The translations under genes and the position numbers were made by a program. 64,000 bases of DNA from Cranoglanis bouderius (lineage: Eukaryota > Chordata > Actinopteri > Siluriformes > Cranoglanididae): the NCBI GenBank assembly GCA_023630585.1, contig CM042542.1, positions 24,272,350 to 24,336,349 on the forward strand. Reading direction: 5' to 3'. The notes beneath the pieces were generated by a model. It searched no databases. It was not told the origin of the DNA and saw only the letters and a program-made list of their open reading frames with translations. Of the stretch, positions 53,945 to 64,000 are shown piece by piece. Positions within the stretch are counted from its first letter, which is position 1. Each line of letters opens with the position of its first letter.

Positions 53945-55193
53945 TTGCTATTTGCTCTCTAACTTTTGGCACCAATTTTCTGAGACGAGAGATTTCTTTT
54001 TCAGTAAAGGTCGGTTGGCCGGTATGTTCTGTGTTTTTCATAAACATTCTAACTGAGTCAATGAACAGCTTTAAATCTGGAAAGTAATCATCAACTCTAA
54101 CTGATCTGGTGCCTTTTGTCCTTTGTAAAAAAGATTGGATTTTGGTGAAAGGGTAAACACTCTCCACATCCATCTGTGTGTCTCCACCTTCATCACTTTC
54201 ACTCTCCTGTGTGTTTATCAAACTGTCCTCTGACTGAGATGGACAGATCATTGGATTTGTTCTTGACACTTTTGTAACTTGTTCAGTATTTGATTTGTTT
54301 TGTGGTTTTTTCCTCTTGGTTGACGATGTGGACAGATCAGCGTCCATTAAAACCTCTTCCTCGTTAACCAACACTGACTCCGCTACTCTTGTCGCAGTGT
54401 AACCAACATTTAAGTCCGTTTTTAAGTCATCTTGTGCTTTTTGATCACTCGCTAAGTTTTTTTTTTTTTTTACCTCATTCTCCTGATCGCTATCATCTCG
54501 GTTTTCCTCCTGTGAAACCTGCAGGCTTCCCTGCGGTTCGTCCGGTAAAGCGGCTCCGCCTTCAGCTCCACCGGGCGCCGGTTCCGCTGCGTTAGCAGCC
54601 GGCCGGTTCTCACCTACTCTCTCCGGGCACGAGCGAATCACATGCCCTACAGTTCCGCACCCAAAACACTTCATCGTTTCCGATGTTGCGTGCACAGTAT
54701 AATCAAAATCATCAACTTTAAATTTTAACACTAAGTTCAATTCTTCGTCACTCTTTTTCAGAATCATTTGAACTTGTCTCCTAAAAGACATACCGTGTTT
54801 AAGGTGAGGAGACTTACAGCTGATGGGAATCATCTTTATCGGGGACACTAATTTTCCGTGTCTCGCCAGTTCTTTTTCCAGGAGCTCATTTTTTAGAAAC
54901 GGGGGTATATTCGAAATAATGACCTTTTTAACAGGGCTTACTAAGGACAACACTGATGTGTAGGTACCTTGGATCACTACTCCACTCACAAGTAGCTGAT
55001 TTACTTTCTCCAGACTGTCTAGAAACATCACGACGGCACTATTCATTCTAGAAGCCGATTTAATACTCTCATATCCAACAAGCTCACCTACCGCTAGACT
55101 ACAATCTTCAACCGAACACCCGCCAGGTGCAGACAGTTTAATTGCGTGTCGGCGTGTTAGTTTGTTCATGTTAAACTGTTCCACAGCAGCCAT
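53934..55193 (-). CDS. LINE 1 ORF1: zinc-knuckle RNA-binding protein
   Basis: Intact ORF. I choose ATG 55193 (AGCATGG context, start of MAAVEQFNMNKLTRRHAIKL) over the upstream ATG 55280, because homology with ORF1 of element 2 begins around NLTRRH. Product of 419 residues. Domains: an N-terminal RRM-like part (SRMNSAVVMFLDSLEKVNQL, VKKVIISNIPPFLKNELLEK), a zinc knuckle CFGCGTVGHVIRSC near residue 180, then an acidic, low-complexity hinge and a basic C-terminal end (SRLRKLVPKVREQIANDG). ORF1 proteins of this type coat the element's RNA. It still reads open although ORF2 of the same copy is dead. Confidence 0.85.
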   Translation of the reverse strand: MAAVEQFNMNKLTRRHAIKLSAPGGCSVEDCSLAVGELVGYESIKSASRMNSAVVMFLDSLEKVNQLLVSGVVIQGTYTSVLSLVSPVKKVIISNIPPFLKNELLEKELARHGKLVSPIKMIPISCKSPHLKHGMSFRRQVQMILKKSDEELNLVLKFKVDDFDYTVHATSETMKCFGCGTVGHVIRSCPERVGENRPAANAAEPAPGGAEGGAALPDEPQGSLQVSQEENRDDSDQENEVKKKKNLASDQKAQDDLKTDLNVGYTATRVAESVLVNEEEVLMDADLSTSSTKRKKPQNKSNTEQVTKVSRTNPMICPSQSEDSLINTQESESDEGGDTQMDVESVYPFTKIQSFLQRTKGTRSVRVDDYFPDLKLFIDSVRMFMKNTEHTGQPTFTEKEISRLRKLVPKVREQIANDG

Positions 55194-55350
55194 GCTGACC
55201 AGCCACGCCCACAGTCCCGCCTTCACACAACAAACAAACAAATCCCACCAAACACTGTTTCTGTAAACACCTCCACACACAGTAACACAGAAACAAGAAT
55301 TTTAGAAAAAAGAATCAGAAAACTCGCAAGCTTCACCACGCTCACAGCAG

Positions 55351-55428
55351 CACTCACCACACCCACTCCCAGCATGCACTCACCACACCCACTCCCAGCA
55401 TGCACTCACCACACCCACTCCCAGCATG
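55351..55428. repeat. Three 26-bp tandem repeats at LINE 1 5' end
   Basis: Unit CACTCACCACACCCACTCCC plus AGCATG, at 55351-55376, 55377-55402 and 55403-55428, apparently identical. They form the extreme 5' end of the LINE on the minus strand, adjacent to (TC)n. Monomer repeats at this place can act as LINE promoters (known for mouse L1); here that is inference. Confidence 0.92.
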
Positions 55429-55431
55429 CAC

Positions 55432-55432
55432 C

Positions 55433-55507
<75 letters not shown>

Positions 55508-55585
55508 AGGGAGGGAGGGAGGGAGAGAGAGAGACAGAGACAGACAGAGGGAGAGACAGACAGAGAGAGGGAGAGAGAGAGAGAC

Positions 55586-55616
<31 letters not shown>
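55432..55616. repeat. (GA)n microsatellite between the two LINEs
   Basis: About 185 bases of GA repeat with GACA, GGGA and GAAA variants. It separates the 5' end of LINE 1 from the 3' end of LINE 2. Confidence 0.97.
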
Positions 55617-55618
<2 letters not shown>

Positions 55619-55783
55619 CTTGACTTTTACAATCCTTTATTTACACCAGTCATATTATACAATACAGTGCAAATGACTTTGAAAATAAATTAATGGGTAG
55701 ATGAATAAATATATAAATAATATTAATACCTATATGATTTAAAAACCGGCTTTGAGCCGGTTGAGCAGCACTTTGAAATGTTT

Positions 55784-58700
55784 TCAGTGTAAAAGAGTAT
55801 TAAAAACCAGTTCTCCTTCATCAGTAAAACAGATAATACTCTCATAGCACCATTTCAGTGTAAAAGTGCTCAGGTCATTCATTGATTTAAAGAAGTTAAA
55901 ATCTACCTTAACCCGAGCTTTCACTAAAGCTCTGAGTACAGAAGTGGGACTGATCACTCGTCTCTTCTCCACTTGGTTTTTACGAGTTATGTAAATTGCT
56001 ATTTTTGCTTCTCCTACAATAAAATTGATCAGTTCCCACTTTTGTTTTCTTGCTTGTTGGTATCCTGCACCAAAAATAAAACGTATCTGTGACCATTTTT
56101 CACCGAACAAATTAAAAACAGTTTTCAGCAGCTCAAACAGAGGGTTAAGTCTTTTACATTCTGTGTAACAATGAAAAACAGTTTCTGTTTCATTACAGAA
56201 GGGACATGTGTTTAAAACATCAGGATTTAGTTTAGAGATTAAAACATTGACTCCCACAGCACCATGTCAAATTCTCCACTGTAGGTCACCGGCTCTTTTC
56301 CTAAGTGGCATTTTATAAAACACCCTCCATACCGGCTTAATGTCCTCTGAAATCCTGAGTTTCTTTCTCCACACTGTGTCCACCCGTCCGTTAAGTTTCC
56401 TTTTATTTATCACTTTCACACAGCTTTTATAAATTTCTTTCCCTTTTGCTTCGTAAATTGGTAAAACATGTCCTTTTTCTGTGTCGAGATAAATGCCCTC
56501 ATATCCATTTAGTTTGGGTAAAAGTTCAAGTTCTGGAAAGGGGTCACCTTTGTCTGGTGTTTCTGTTCCTTGCTGATATTCCTTAATCAGGTTCAGCTCC
56601 TCCACTGACAGTCTGTTGATCCATCTTTCTATGATGTCCTCTGTACGCCGTAGTGACCTCAGGCCGAGTTCCTCTGCCACCGCTTTTACATCCTTAAACT
56701 CCGGTCCTGCGGTGTCCACTAGTCTCCTGAGTGTTGTGAACTTATTTGATTGTGTGATTCGATCAATACCTGGAGAACTGTCCTTAATGTCCATTCGTCC
56801 TCCTCCCACTAAAGGCTCTTCTAGGAGCCAGTACAGTGAGACAGCAGGGCCTTGAGATCCACATTCAAACAGAGACCATGTTTTAAAAATACTGCGATAA
56901 AAGTTGGACATGTTGGAAACATTTAAAACAGTTGGGTTCATTACAAATAAGGTGCCATCGCAATCAAAATCATTAACTTTCTTCAATATAAAACTTGTAA
57001 CATCTCCCCAAACCAGGGAATCAGAACTGATCAGGTACTTTTGTATGGTTTGAAACCGGAAGGCTGTGGTTCTGCTTTTGATGTCTACCAGTCCCTGACT
57101 GCCTTCTTCTTTGGGGAGAAAGAGAACGCTCTGCGGAACCCAGTGTAGTTTGTCCCACACAAAACTAACTAATAGAGCTTGTACCTTCTCAATTAACCCA
57201 GTAGGGAACTCCAGGCAAGCTAAGCGATGCCATAGCATTGAGGCTACTAAGTTATTAGCCACTAGTACCCTCCCCTTGAGTGACATATTTGGTTTGAGCC
57301 ATTCCCATTTTTTTAGTTTGCCTTCTATTTTTTCCTTAACTGCTTCCCAGTTTTTCTTTTCTTCATTTAAGTAAATTCCCAGGTATTTAAATTCTCCTTT
57401 TTTCCATTCTAGCCCACCTGGTAATTTTGGCAAACCTTGTGACCAATTTCCTATTGCGATTGCTTCGCTCTTTTTCCAGTTGGTTTTGGAGGAAGAAACT
57501 AAACCAAAATCAAAGACCACCTTTTCTAAAATCTTGATCTCTGTTTGGTTTTGTACTAAAATCATGACATCATCAGCATAAGCAGATAAAACATGTGGAA
57601 CATTAAAACCAGGTACAATAAAACCATTTAAAGAGTCTCGTAGTCGATGTAAAAAAGGTTCAATCGCTAGAGTGTATAACATACCTGATAATGAACATCC
57701 TTGTCTTATTCCCCTCTGTACTTTAAAAGGTGCACTTAACCCTCCGTTGATCTTGAGTACACTTTCAACATCCTGGTACATCACCTTCATCATCGCTATA
57801 AGACTGGGGCTGAGACCAAACGCCTCCAGAGTTTTCCAGAGGTACTGATGCTCAACCCTGTCAAAAGCTTTTTCTTGGTCCAGTGAAATCAGACCAAGAT
57901 CGACTGCCAATGACCTAGAGATGTCCAAAATGTCCGGAATTAATGAGATATTGTCAATGATGGACCTATTGGGCACACAATATGTTTGGTCTTTTTGGAT
58001 TATGGAGTCCATGATGTCTCTGAGATGGTTAGCCAGCGCTCTTGACATAATTTTATAGTCTGTGCATAGCAGTGACACTGGACGCCAGTTCCTAATGTCC
58101 TGAAGATCTCCTTTTTTGGGGAGAAGTGTAATCACGGCTCTCCGGCTGCTCAGGGGTAGACACATTTCTCTGCAGCTTTCCTGAAGGACCGCCAGCAGAT
58201 CTTCTCCCAGTTTTTTCCAGAAGAACCTGTAGAATTCCACTGGCAGGCCATCGATTCCAGATGCTTTTCCTCCTGGCGTGGTGTTCAATGCAGCCTGCAG
58301 CTCCTCCAGAACCAGCAGACCTTCTAGTGCTGCGTTGTCCTCTGAGGAGACTTTTGGAAGTCCCTGGTAGAAGGTGTCTAACAGCTCCTTGTTGTCCCTG
58401 TGTTCACTCCTGTACAGGTCTTGGTAAAAGTTCATGGCATACCGTCGGATCTCATTAGTGTGTGTTATGTCTTGTCCTTTTCCGGTGTGAAGTGTATGTA
58501 TGAATCTGCTCTGTCCACTCTTTTTTTCCAGTCCAAAGAAGAACTTTGATGGAGCATCCATTTCGTTAGCTCCTTTGAATCTGGACCGGATGAGAGCACC
58601 TTGTGCTTTTGTACCCAATAAATCCGCCATTAATGCTTTTTTCACTTTGAGGTTCTCAACATGCCTTCTATCTCCTGTGGACTCAACCAAAGCCTGGAGT

Positions 58701-59716
58701 TCCACTATTCTTATCTCCAGGTCACTTAATGACTTGGTAATGTCCCGTGTGATGTTGACCGTGTACTCACGACAGAGCTGCTGGATTAAAACCTTACCAT
58801 GGTCCCACCATTGTCTACAGGAGGAGAATAAACCCTTCTCATTTTTAAAACAGGTCCAAAAAGATCTAAAAGCCTCAGTAAAATTTGCATCGTCTAGTAA
58901 AGACACATTAAAATGCCGGTACGCACTTTTGGGCTTCAGATTTGCAATAAAAACTCTGCATGTGACTAGAGAATGATCAGAGAAGCAAACTGGTGTTATT
59001 AAGCTAGATTTAAAAACATTAAAGTGATGTTTTAAACAGTAAAATCTGTCTAATCTAGCTAGAGAAATAAGACCATCTCTAAATTGTGCCCATGTGTACT
59101 GCCGTTCGGTTACGTGTAGTCTTCTCCATACATCTACCAGATCATGAGTTTTTATGAGGTGTGTTAATGCATTCTTCGATGCTGCATGAGGTTCTATGTG
59201 GTTCCTGTCTATGGAGTCATTTTGTGTGCAGTTAAAATCTCCTCCAATAAACACATAATCGTTGGGGTCACAGCTGGTTAAAAGTTCACTTAGTTTGTTT
59301 AAAAATAAAACTCTTTCGGGACCTCTGGTTGGAGCATAAACATTAATTAGCGTCAGTTTGAAGCATTCATATTTTGCATTGATTAAAAGTAGTCTGCCAG
59401 CGATCACTTCCTGGTTGGTGTAAGATTCAGGTAAGAAGTGTTTTGCAAACAGAACCCCCACTCCTGCTCTCACTGAGCTCTCGGAGCTCAACACTACTTC
59501 CCCTTCCCATTCTAAATTCCATTTACACTCACTGCCTTTGTCACTATGGCTTTCCTGCATGAACATTACATCTATTTGCTTTAATTTAACTAGATCATAA
59601 AGTTCTGCTCGTTTTCTTGCATCTCTTCCTCCCCTTATATTTAAGGAAGCAATGTTGAAATGAGTCATGAGAAAAAAGAAAAGAAAGAAAAATAAAGAGA
59701 GAGTAATCATCATCAT
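55784..59716 (-). pseudogene. LINE 2 ORF2: endonuclease-reverse transcriptase, one nonsense codon
   Basis: A frame of 1,311 codons (stop included) with a single internal TGA at 56269-56267, where LINE 1 has leucine. Endonuclease, residues about 17-270: NIASLNIRGG, M-Q-E-S at 53-56, G-G-D-F-N-C at 158-163, RLDRFYC and SDHSLV. Reverse transcriptase, about 480-800: KASGIDGLPVEFYRFFWKKL, LISLDQEKAFDRVEHQYLW, RQGCSLSGMLYTL, catalytic Y-A-D-D at 713-716. Then a long C-terminal domain with GDLQWRI before the TGA and CPFCNETETVFHCYTEC (CX2CX7HX4C) after it. All catalytic motifs visible are intact. The TGA removes the terminal zinc region, so the copy is probably inactive unless read through. Confidence 0.92.
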
Positions 59717-59731
59717 TGCACAGGCTTTAGT

Positions 59732-61041
59732 TTATACACTCTCCTCATCTTCCTGTATCAGATCTCGCCTTGCTTTCGTTAATAACTTTATTAGTCTGCT
59801 TTTTTCCGGATCTGTGAAGTTCTTGTTCTTTTTCTTTATTGCGGTGGTAACAGATTTCACGAAGTTGTGTTTGTTTGGGAAGTGTTGCTCTATTTTGACT
59901 CCTTTCATATTTTTGGTTTTTTGAAGAAACTGTTTAATTTCTTTTTCTTCGTATGTTCCTGTTTGTTCGTTACCGCTCTGTCCGTCCCCATCACTGTCTG
60001 TTTCTACACTGGTGTCCTGGTCGCTGCTCAGTTCTGTCTCCGTTTCATTACCGGTTCTGATCTGCTTTTCTTTTTTTGTTTCGGCTAAACCTTTTTTTCT
60101 GGATTGTGAGCCACTGCTTCCTTCTTTTAATTTTCTTTTTGACCTGACCAGAGTAAAGCCACTATCATCTATGGCCACGTCTATGTCTGTACACTCATCA
60201 GTGTTTTGGCTGTCAGCTGGCTGTGTGTTAATTTCAATGTTTTTATTCACGTTACCTTGTGATTTTTCATTTTCCGTCTCCATATGATTTATTTCTGGTT
60301 CAGTATTTTTTCTCCCTTCCTGAGTTTCTGTGTTTGTTTCCTGCTGTTTATTTTCTTCCTGATCCTCTGTGTATGTGTTATCCTCTACACTGTCCTGTTT
60401 ATCTTCACCCTGTTCCCTTTCCTGATTATTCTCTTTCATGGTTCCTGTCCCCTGTTCACTTGTTGCCTGTCCCTTGGGACAGTTCCTAACTAGGTGTCCC
60501 TCCTGGCCGCACCCAAAACACTTTAAACTTCCGGAAGTTGCAAAAATAGTGAACTCCTCTCCATCCAGCCTTAATTTGAATGTTACGTTTAGATCTTCTT
60601 CTCTGTTGTTGAGAACCATGAACTCTATATAACTCTATATATACTCCTATAGGAGTAGATATGCTTCAGCTCTGGGTCTTTACAGCCTGTAGGTATCATT
60701 TTGATGGGTGATATTACTTTACCGAATCTGGACAATTGTTTACAGAGATCTTCATCATCAATAAAGGGGGGCACATTAGATAAGATCACTCGTTTAGCGG
60801 GGGCGCTAAGGGGGAAAACTTTCACCAACGTGTCTTTGTTGACGACGCCATTAGAAACTACAGCCTCGGCCTTGTGAACCTCATCCACAAACATGACCAC
60901 CGCCTTATTCATCCGCGCGGCGGTTATAATGCTCTTCACCCCGATTAGTTTAGCCACCGCTGCAGCGCATTCCTCTACCGAGCACGCGGCCGTCACTAAC
61001 ACTTTAAACCCGTGCCTCCGGGTTAAGTTTTTAAACGCCAT
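59732..61041 (-). pseudogene. LINE 2 ORF1: zinc-knuckle protein, frameshifted
   Basis: ORF1 starts at ATG 61041 (MAFKNLTRRHGFKVL) and is open to about 60640 (RVILSNVPPFIDDEDLCKQL, GKVISPIKMIPTGCKDPELK). A small rearrangement in the AT-rich palindromic stretch 60625-60655 shifts the frame. The second frame (60619-59732) has VTFKLRLDGEEFTIFATSGS, the zinc knuckle CFGCGQEGHLVRNC, a very acidic Gln/Glu/Thr-rich hinge and a basic end (QFLQKTKNMKGVKIEQHFPN). The domain order equals ORF1 of LINE 1. Confidence 0.87.
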
Positions 61042-61073
61042 GACGCCGGCAGCAAGCCTCCTGCACCGGCGTC

Positions 61074-61100
61074 TTACACACACACACACACACACACACA
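61074..61100. repeat. (CA)n in LINE 2 5' UTR
   Basis: A 26-base CA tract just upstream of ORF1. It explains an apparent N-terminal C-V-C-V extension of the frame. Confidence 0.93.
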
Positions 61101-61205
61101 GAAAAACGCACTACTCACCATTCACCCACTTTGCACACTATACAACACAAAACAACACAAAAAGATAGCAACTCACACGCTCACACACTCACTCACGCAT
61201 GCGCA

Positions 61206-61262
61206 GAGAGAGAGAGAGAGAGGGAGAGAGAGAGAGAGAGGGAGAGAGAGGGAGAGAGAGAG
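61206..61262. repeat. (GA)n microsatellite at 5' side of LINE 2
   Basis: About 57 bases of GA/GGGA repeat. The junction CATGCGCAGAGAGAG resembles that of LINE 1 (CATGCACCGAGAGAG). Confidence 0.95.
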
Positions 61263-61523
61263 CTTCTCAACACTTAAATTGATGCTTCCTAGTTTCCTCA
61301 CCCCTCCGTCCTCCAGCCCATGACCCGGAAAATGATTGAAGTCAGCCATCTTAAAGGACATATCAATTCTCTAACTGCACCACAAATAAGAAATGAGAAG
61401 CACCCAATGAGTGGAAGTGGGCGTGGCCTTGCATCTAAGCAGTCCCCAACAGGTGCCTGCGATGGAAGGGTAATTACAGGTGCTTCAGGTGACTGCAAAA
61501 AAAGGGTAAACAGAAAACAGGCC

Positions 61524-61578
61524 AGGAAGTGTACAACAGGAAGTGTACAACAGGAAATGTACAACAGGAAATGTACAG
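61524..61578. repeat. 14-bp tandem repeat, four units
   Basis: AGGAAGTGTACAAC twice, then AGGAAATGTACAAC and a last partial unit. No gene overlaps it convincingly. Confidence 0.9.
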
Positions 61579-63763
61579 ACGTGACAAAAGCTAAAGTGAA
61601 ACAAATCTATATTTTAGCTGTTTTTAAAATAATAAAAAATCAGTGATAGATGGAAGCTGGTGGACATTTGATAGTGTGGTCCAGAACATTGGTGCATAAA
61701 AAAGGGTTCTTTCACCTCTTAATAAGTTTCATTCAGCTTCCTGTGAGGAGCCCAGAGTAGAAGAATGAGCTGAGATGGTTCAGGTGCTGGACGTGTACGA
61801 GGAGAACCAGAGTCCTGTGGAGGAAATAGACCTCAAATAGAGAAGTTTGAGATTGTGCACTCTTCCTGTTCATCTCAATCCTGAATAGGAATGAATGGTT
61901 TTTGTGGATGATGATGGACAGAATAAGACAAGAACCAGAACCTGGTGTTTGTTTTGCTGAACCTGATTCCACACTTTCCACATGTTCACCTCCGATATTC
62001 ACAGGAATGTGGCTGGATTTCATCATATGAGGTAAAATCCACTCCACTCACATCTCTGTTCACAAAACACCACATCTGTCTTCTTATTCTGTTTGCATTA
62101 ATTCATTAATATTGATTAAATTAATCGATTAACACAGAAACTATATCACAAGTGTACAATATTAAGCTAACATTTCTCAACAAGCACATAACCTTTAACA
62201 GCAGGTTTACGATTGCACTTGAATAAAAGAAATCCTGTCCATTTAGCTCGTGTTTGCTAGTTGGAAATATTTGAATGCTAATGTTTATTGTACATTATTG
62301 TTATTGAATACATTTTGTGTGTGGGCAAATAATCTACGCAGTTGTGTGTTAGCCTGAGGCTCGCAGTGTTTTACAAAGGAGTGTGTTCACTGAGGTGAAC
62401 TCTCTCAATGCTGATCTTTTATACACGCCATACAGTGTTATAAAATAATCCCCTACTGCCACCTGGTGGTTAAACATAATGAGTAAGACTAGAATTACAG
62501 AATTAAATCGTATTAATGAACAATCCTTGCGTTTTAAGAGCATTTCTCAGGGCACATTGTGAATTATTTATTTATTTATTTATTTAAATTATTATTATTA
62601 TTATTATTATTTTTTAATGATACAGAAGGTAAAATAGTTTGAGTAAACAGGCCAGAGCTATCAGCAGTATGATGATGTTTTTCATCTCTGCTGATGTTTT
62701 TGTGTTATGTTCATTGAAGGTTGATGAATTAAAAGTTCTCAGTGTCACAAATCTCACATGCTTTATATAAACTATGCTTTATATATCAGGAGTTTCACCT
62801 GTGGGAGGAAAATAAATAATAGACCAGAAGGGAAAAATAGGAAGAAAATCATATTTACTAAAGTTAAAATAAAATAATTAATATTGGTAGCATTATAGAA
62901 AATTATTGAAAAGAAATAACTGTGCCTTACAGATCAGGCATTTATTGACAAAAAAGGCACACAACATTAATTTTAAACCTGAATTTTTCTTTATGAAATG
63001 TACTGTATGCTGTTTAACATACAAAAAAAGTATGTTGTTTAAAAGCATTGTGTGCAGCAGTGTTATTTCGAACGACCACTAGGGGGCGCATCACAGGTTT
63101 CGATACAAATAGAACGAGTTTTTAAAGATGAGTGCATTAAAACATGAGGATCAAATTTGATGAGGGTTCTCAGTGTTTGAGTCTATCAGGTGTGTTGTAG
63201 TGACTACACATATAGACACAGGTAGATGTTTTAGTTTGAACTCTTATTTGTATTATTTTATTGGTGTAAATAAATAAGATTTTAATCAAGATTAACGCAA
63301 CAATATGTACGAACTTCACATACCTCATCACGAAATGTAAAATTGACACATTTTATATAATCATAATAACATTGTCAAAACATTATCATTTTGTGTTTCA
63401 TCCATAACAAATAACAACAATTAGAAAGGAAAATTGGCCTCGGTTCTGTATTATTGTTCTCTATCACTTTGGAGTGTGCTATTATAGACAACTAATCAAC
63501 ATCACTGTGTAATGAAGAGGAATTACAGTCATAAGAGCACATCCCTGAGTGTTATATTGCTAGTTAGACTTTTTATCCATTTATGGTTACATTCATAGGA
63601 CTAGAGCTTGGACTTATTTGCACATCTCCCACTACCTCTGCCTGATGTTGCACAGCATATATTACACAAACAACTGCACACATCTGCACCTTATTCAAAA
63701 TACAGTCGTACTGTTTCTGCCTCCAATCTTTGTATCCTTTGCATCATATTTTTAATATATATA
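61579..63763. other. No gene seen
   Basis: AT-rich, without coding stretches above 105 codons. It has an ATTT/TTA run at 62566-62613 and a CCACTAGGGGGCGC motif at 63078. No further NLR exons are visible here. Confidence 0.45.
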
Positions 63764-64000
63764 CAGGTGCATCTCAATAAATTAGAACGTCGTGGAAAAG
63801 TTCATTTATTTCAGTAATTCAACTGAAATTGTGAAACTCGTGTATTAAATAAATTCAATGCCACAGACTGAAGTAGTTTAAGTCTTTGGTTCTTTTAATT
63901 GTGATGATTTTGGCTCACATTTAACAAAAATCTCAACAAATTAAAATACTTCATAAGACCAATAAAAAAAACATTTTTAGTGAATTGTTGCCCTTCTGGA
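63764..64000 (-). mobile_element. Tc1-like terminus (family A), cut by window end
   Basis: Begins CAGGTGCATCTCAATAAATT after TA and matches 14656-14920 closely. The transposase part lies outside the window. Confidence 0.88.

Larger units (their letters stand above)
50034..55431 (-). mobile_element. Tx1-clade LINE 1, near full length, in (GA)n
   Basis: A LINE of about 5.4 kb on the minus strand. Order on the minus strand: (TC)n, 5' UTR with three 26-bp repeats (55428-55351), ORF1 (55193-53934), ORF2 (53944-50145), short 3' UTR, A-run (50050-50034), (TC)n. ORF1 and ORF2 overlap by 11 bases, so ORF2 may be translated by termination-reinitiation. The bounding microsatellite matches the known habit of the Kibi family of inserting into (TC)n. 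It is inactive because of three ORF2 lesions. Confidence 0.88.
55617..61205 (-). mobile_element. Tx1-clade LINE 2, near full length, in (GA)n
   Basis: A LINE of about 5.6 kb in the same orientation as LINE 1. Minus-strand order: (TC)n, 5' UTR with a CA tract, ORF1 (61041-59732, frameshifted), a 15-base gap, ORF2 (59716-55784, one stop), 3' UTR ending at (TC)n with no A-tail. Protein-level similarity to LINE 1 is clear over both ORFs but they are not recent copies of each other (many substitutions), so they inserted independently. Confidence 0.9.

Noticed and set aside
55374..55693. Arg-Glu-rich frames of 65-100 codons
   Set aside because: They come from the (GA)n tract between the two LINEs.
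59867..60493. Hydrophobic plus-strand frames that look like membrane proteins
   Set aside because: They are antisense to the acidic hinge of LINE 2 ORF1, where Glu/Lys codons read as Phe/Leu on the other strand.

Overview
The window looks like a piece of a teleost nuclear genome, most likely an ostariophysan such as a catfish or relative. Reasons: it is AT-rich and intron-containing, it is packed with many families of Tc1-like DNA transposons, it carries tRNA-derived and 5S rRNA-derived SINEs typical of fish, long CA/GA/TA microsatellites, several LINE clades, a C2H2 zinc-finger gene of the expanded fish type, and leucine-rich-repeat exons of the fish NLRC3-like NLR family. There are no operons, prokaryotic signals or CRISPR arrays. 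The species assignment is inference.

Layout. 1-6.9 kb: Tc1-like fragments of several families, with a two-exon C2H2 zinc-finger gene (+ strand, 2876-6000) whose intron is filled with Tc1 and LINE debris. 6.9-10.2 kb: an L2/CR1-like LINE interrupted by a 5S-derived SINE, then an uncharacterised intact 114-codon ORF (8954-9298) preceded by a 69-bp tandem repeat, then a Tc1 relic split by a tRNA-derived SINE. 10.2-15.5 kb: AT-rich DNA with a probable MITE and three Tc1 fragments. 15.5-19.3 kb: a broken LINE (- strand) with zinc-knuckle ORF1 and endonuclease/RT pieces. 20.6-28 kb: a composite of three Tc1 families, an L2/CR1 LINE, and a locally duplicated block that recurs at about 21.9, 23.1, 23.7, 25.3, 26.0 and 27.5 kb. 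28.7-35.3 kb: a DIRS-type tyrosine-recombinase fragment, three long Tc1 copies (two abutting at a shared TATA), SINEs and a LINE tail. 35.4-40.9 kb: a degenerate Tx1/L1-like LINE, an LTR-like block and an L1 RT fragment. 43.8-49.5 kb: four minus-strand NLR-type exons (three LRR exons and a terminal exon), two of the LRR exons being near-identical duplicates, separated by L1 fragments, a piggyBac-like MITE and a SINE. 50.0-61.3 kb: two nearly full-length, head-to-tail LINEs of the Tx1 clade (ORF1 with zinc knuckle, ORF2 with endonuclease, RT and C-terminal zinc motif), each bounded by (GA)n/(TC)n microsatellite, the pattern expected of a (TC)n-targeting element such as Kibi. 61.3-64 kb: mostly unassigned DNA ending in a Tc1 terminus.

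How it works together: almost everything is selfish DNA. The host genes supported are the zinc-finger protein (likely a DNA-binding regulator) and the 3' end of an NLR-like innate immune receptor; the 114-codon ORF may be a third. The two Tx1-clade LINEs are the most complete mobile systems, but both carry inactivating lesions in ORF2, and the second also has a broken ORF1.
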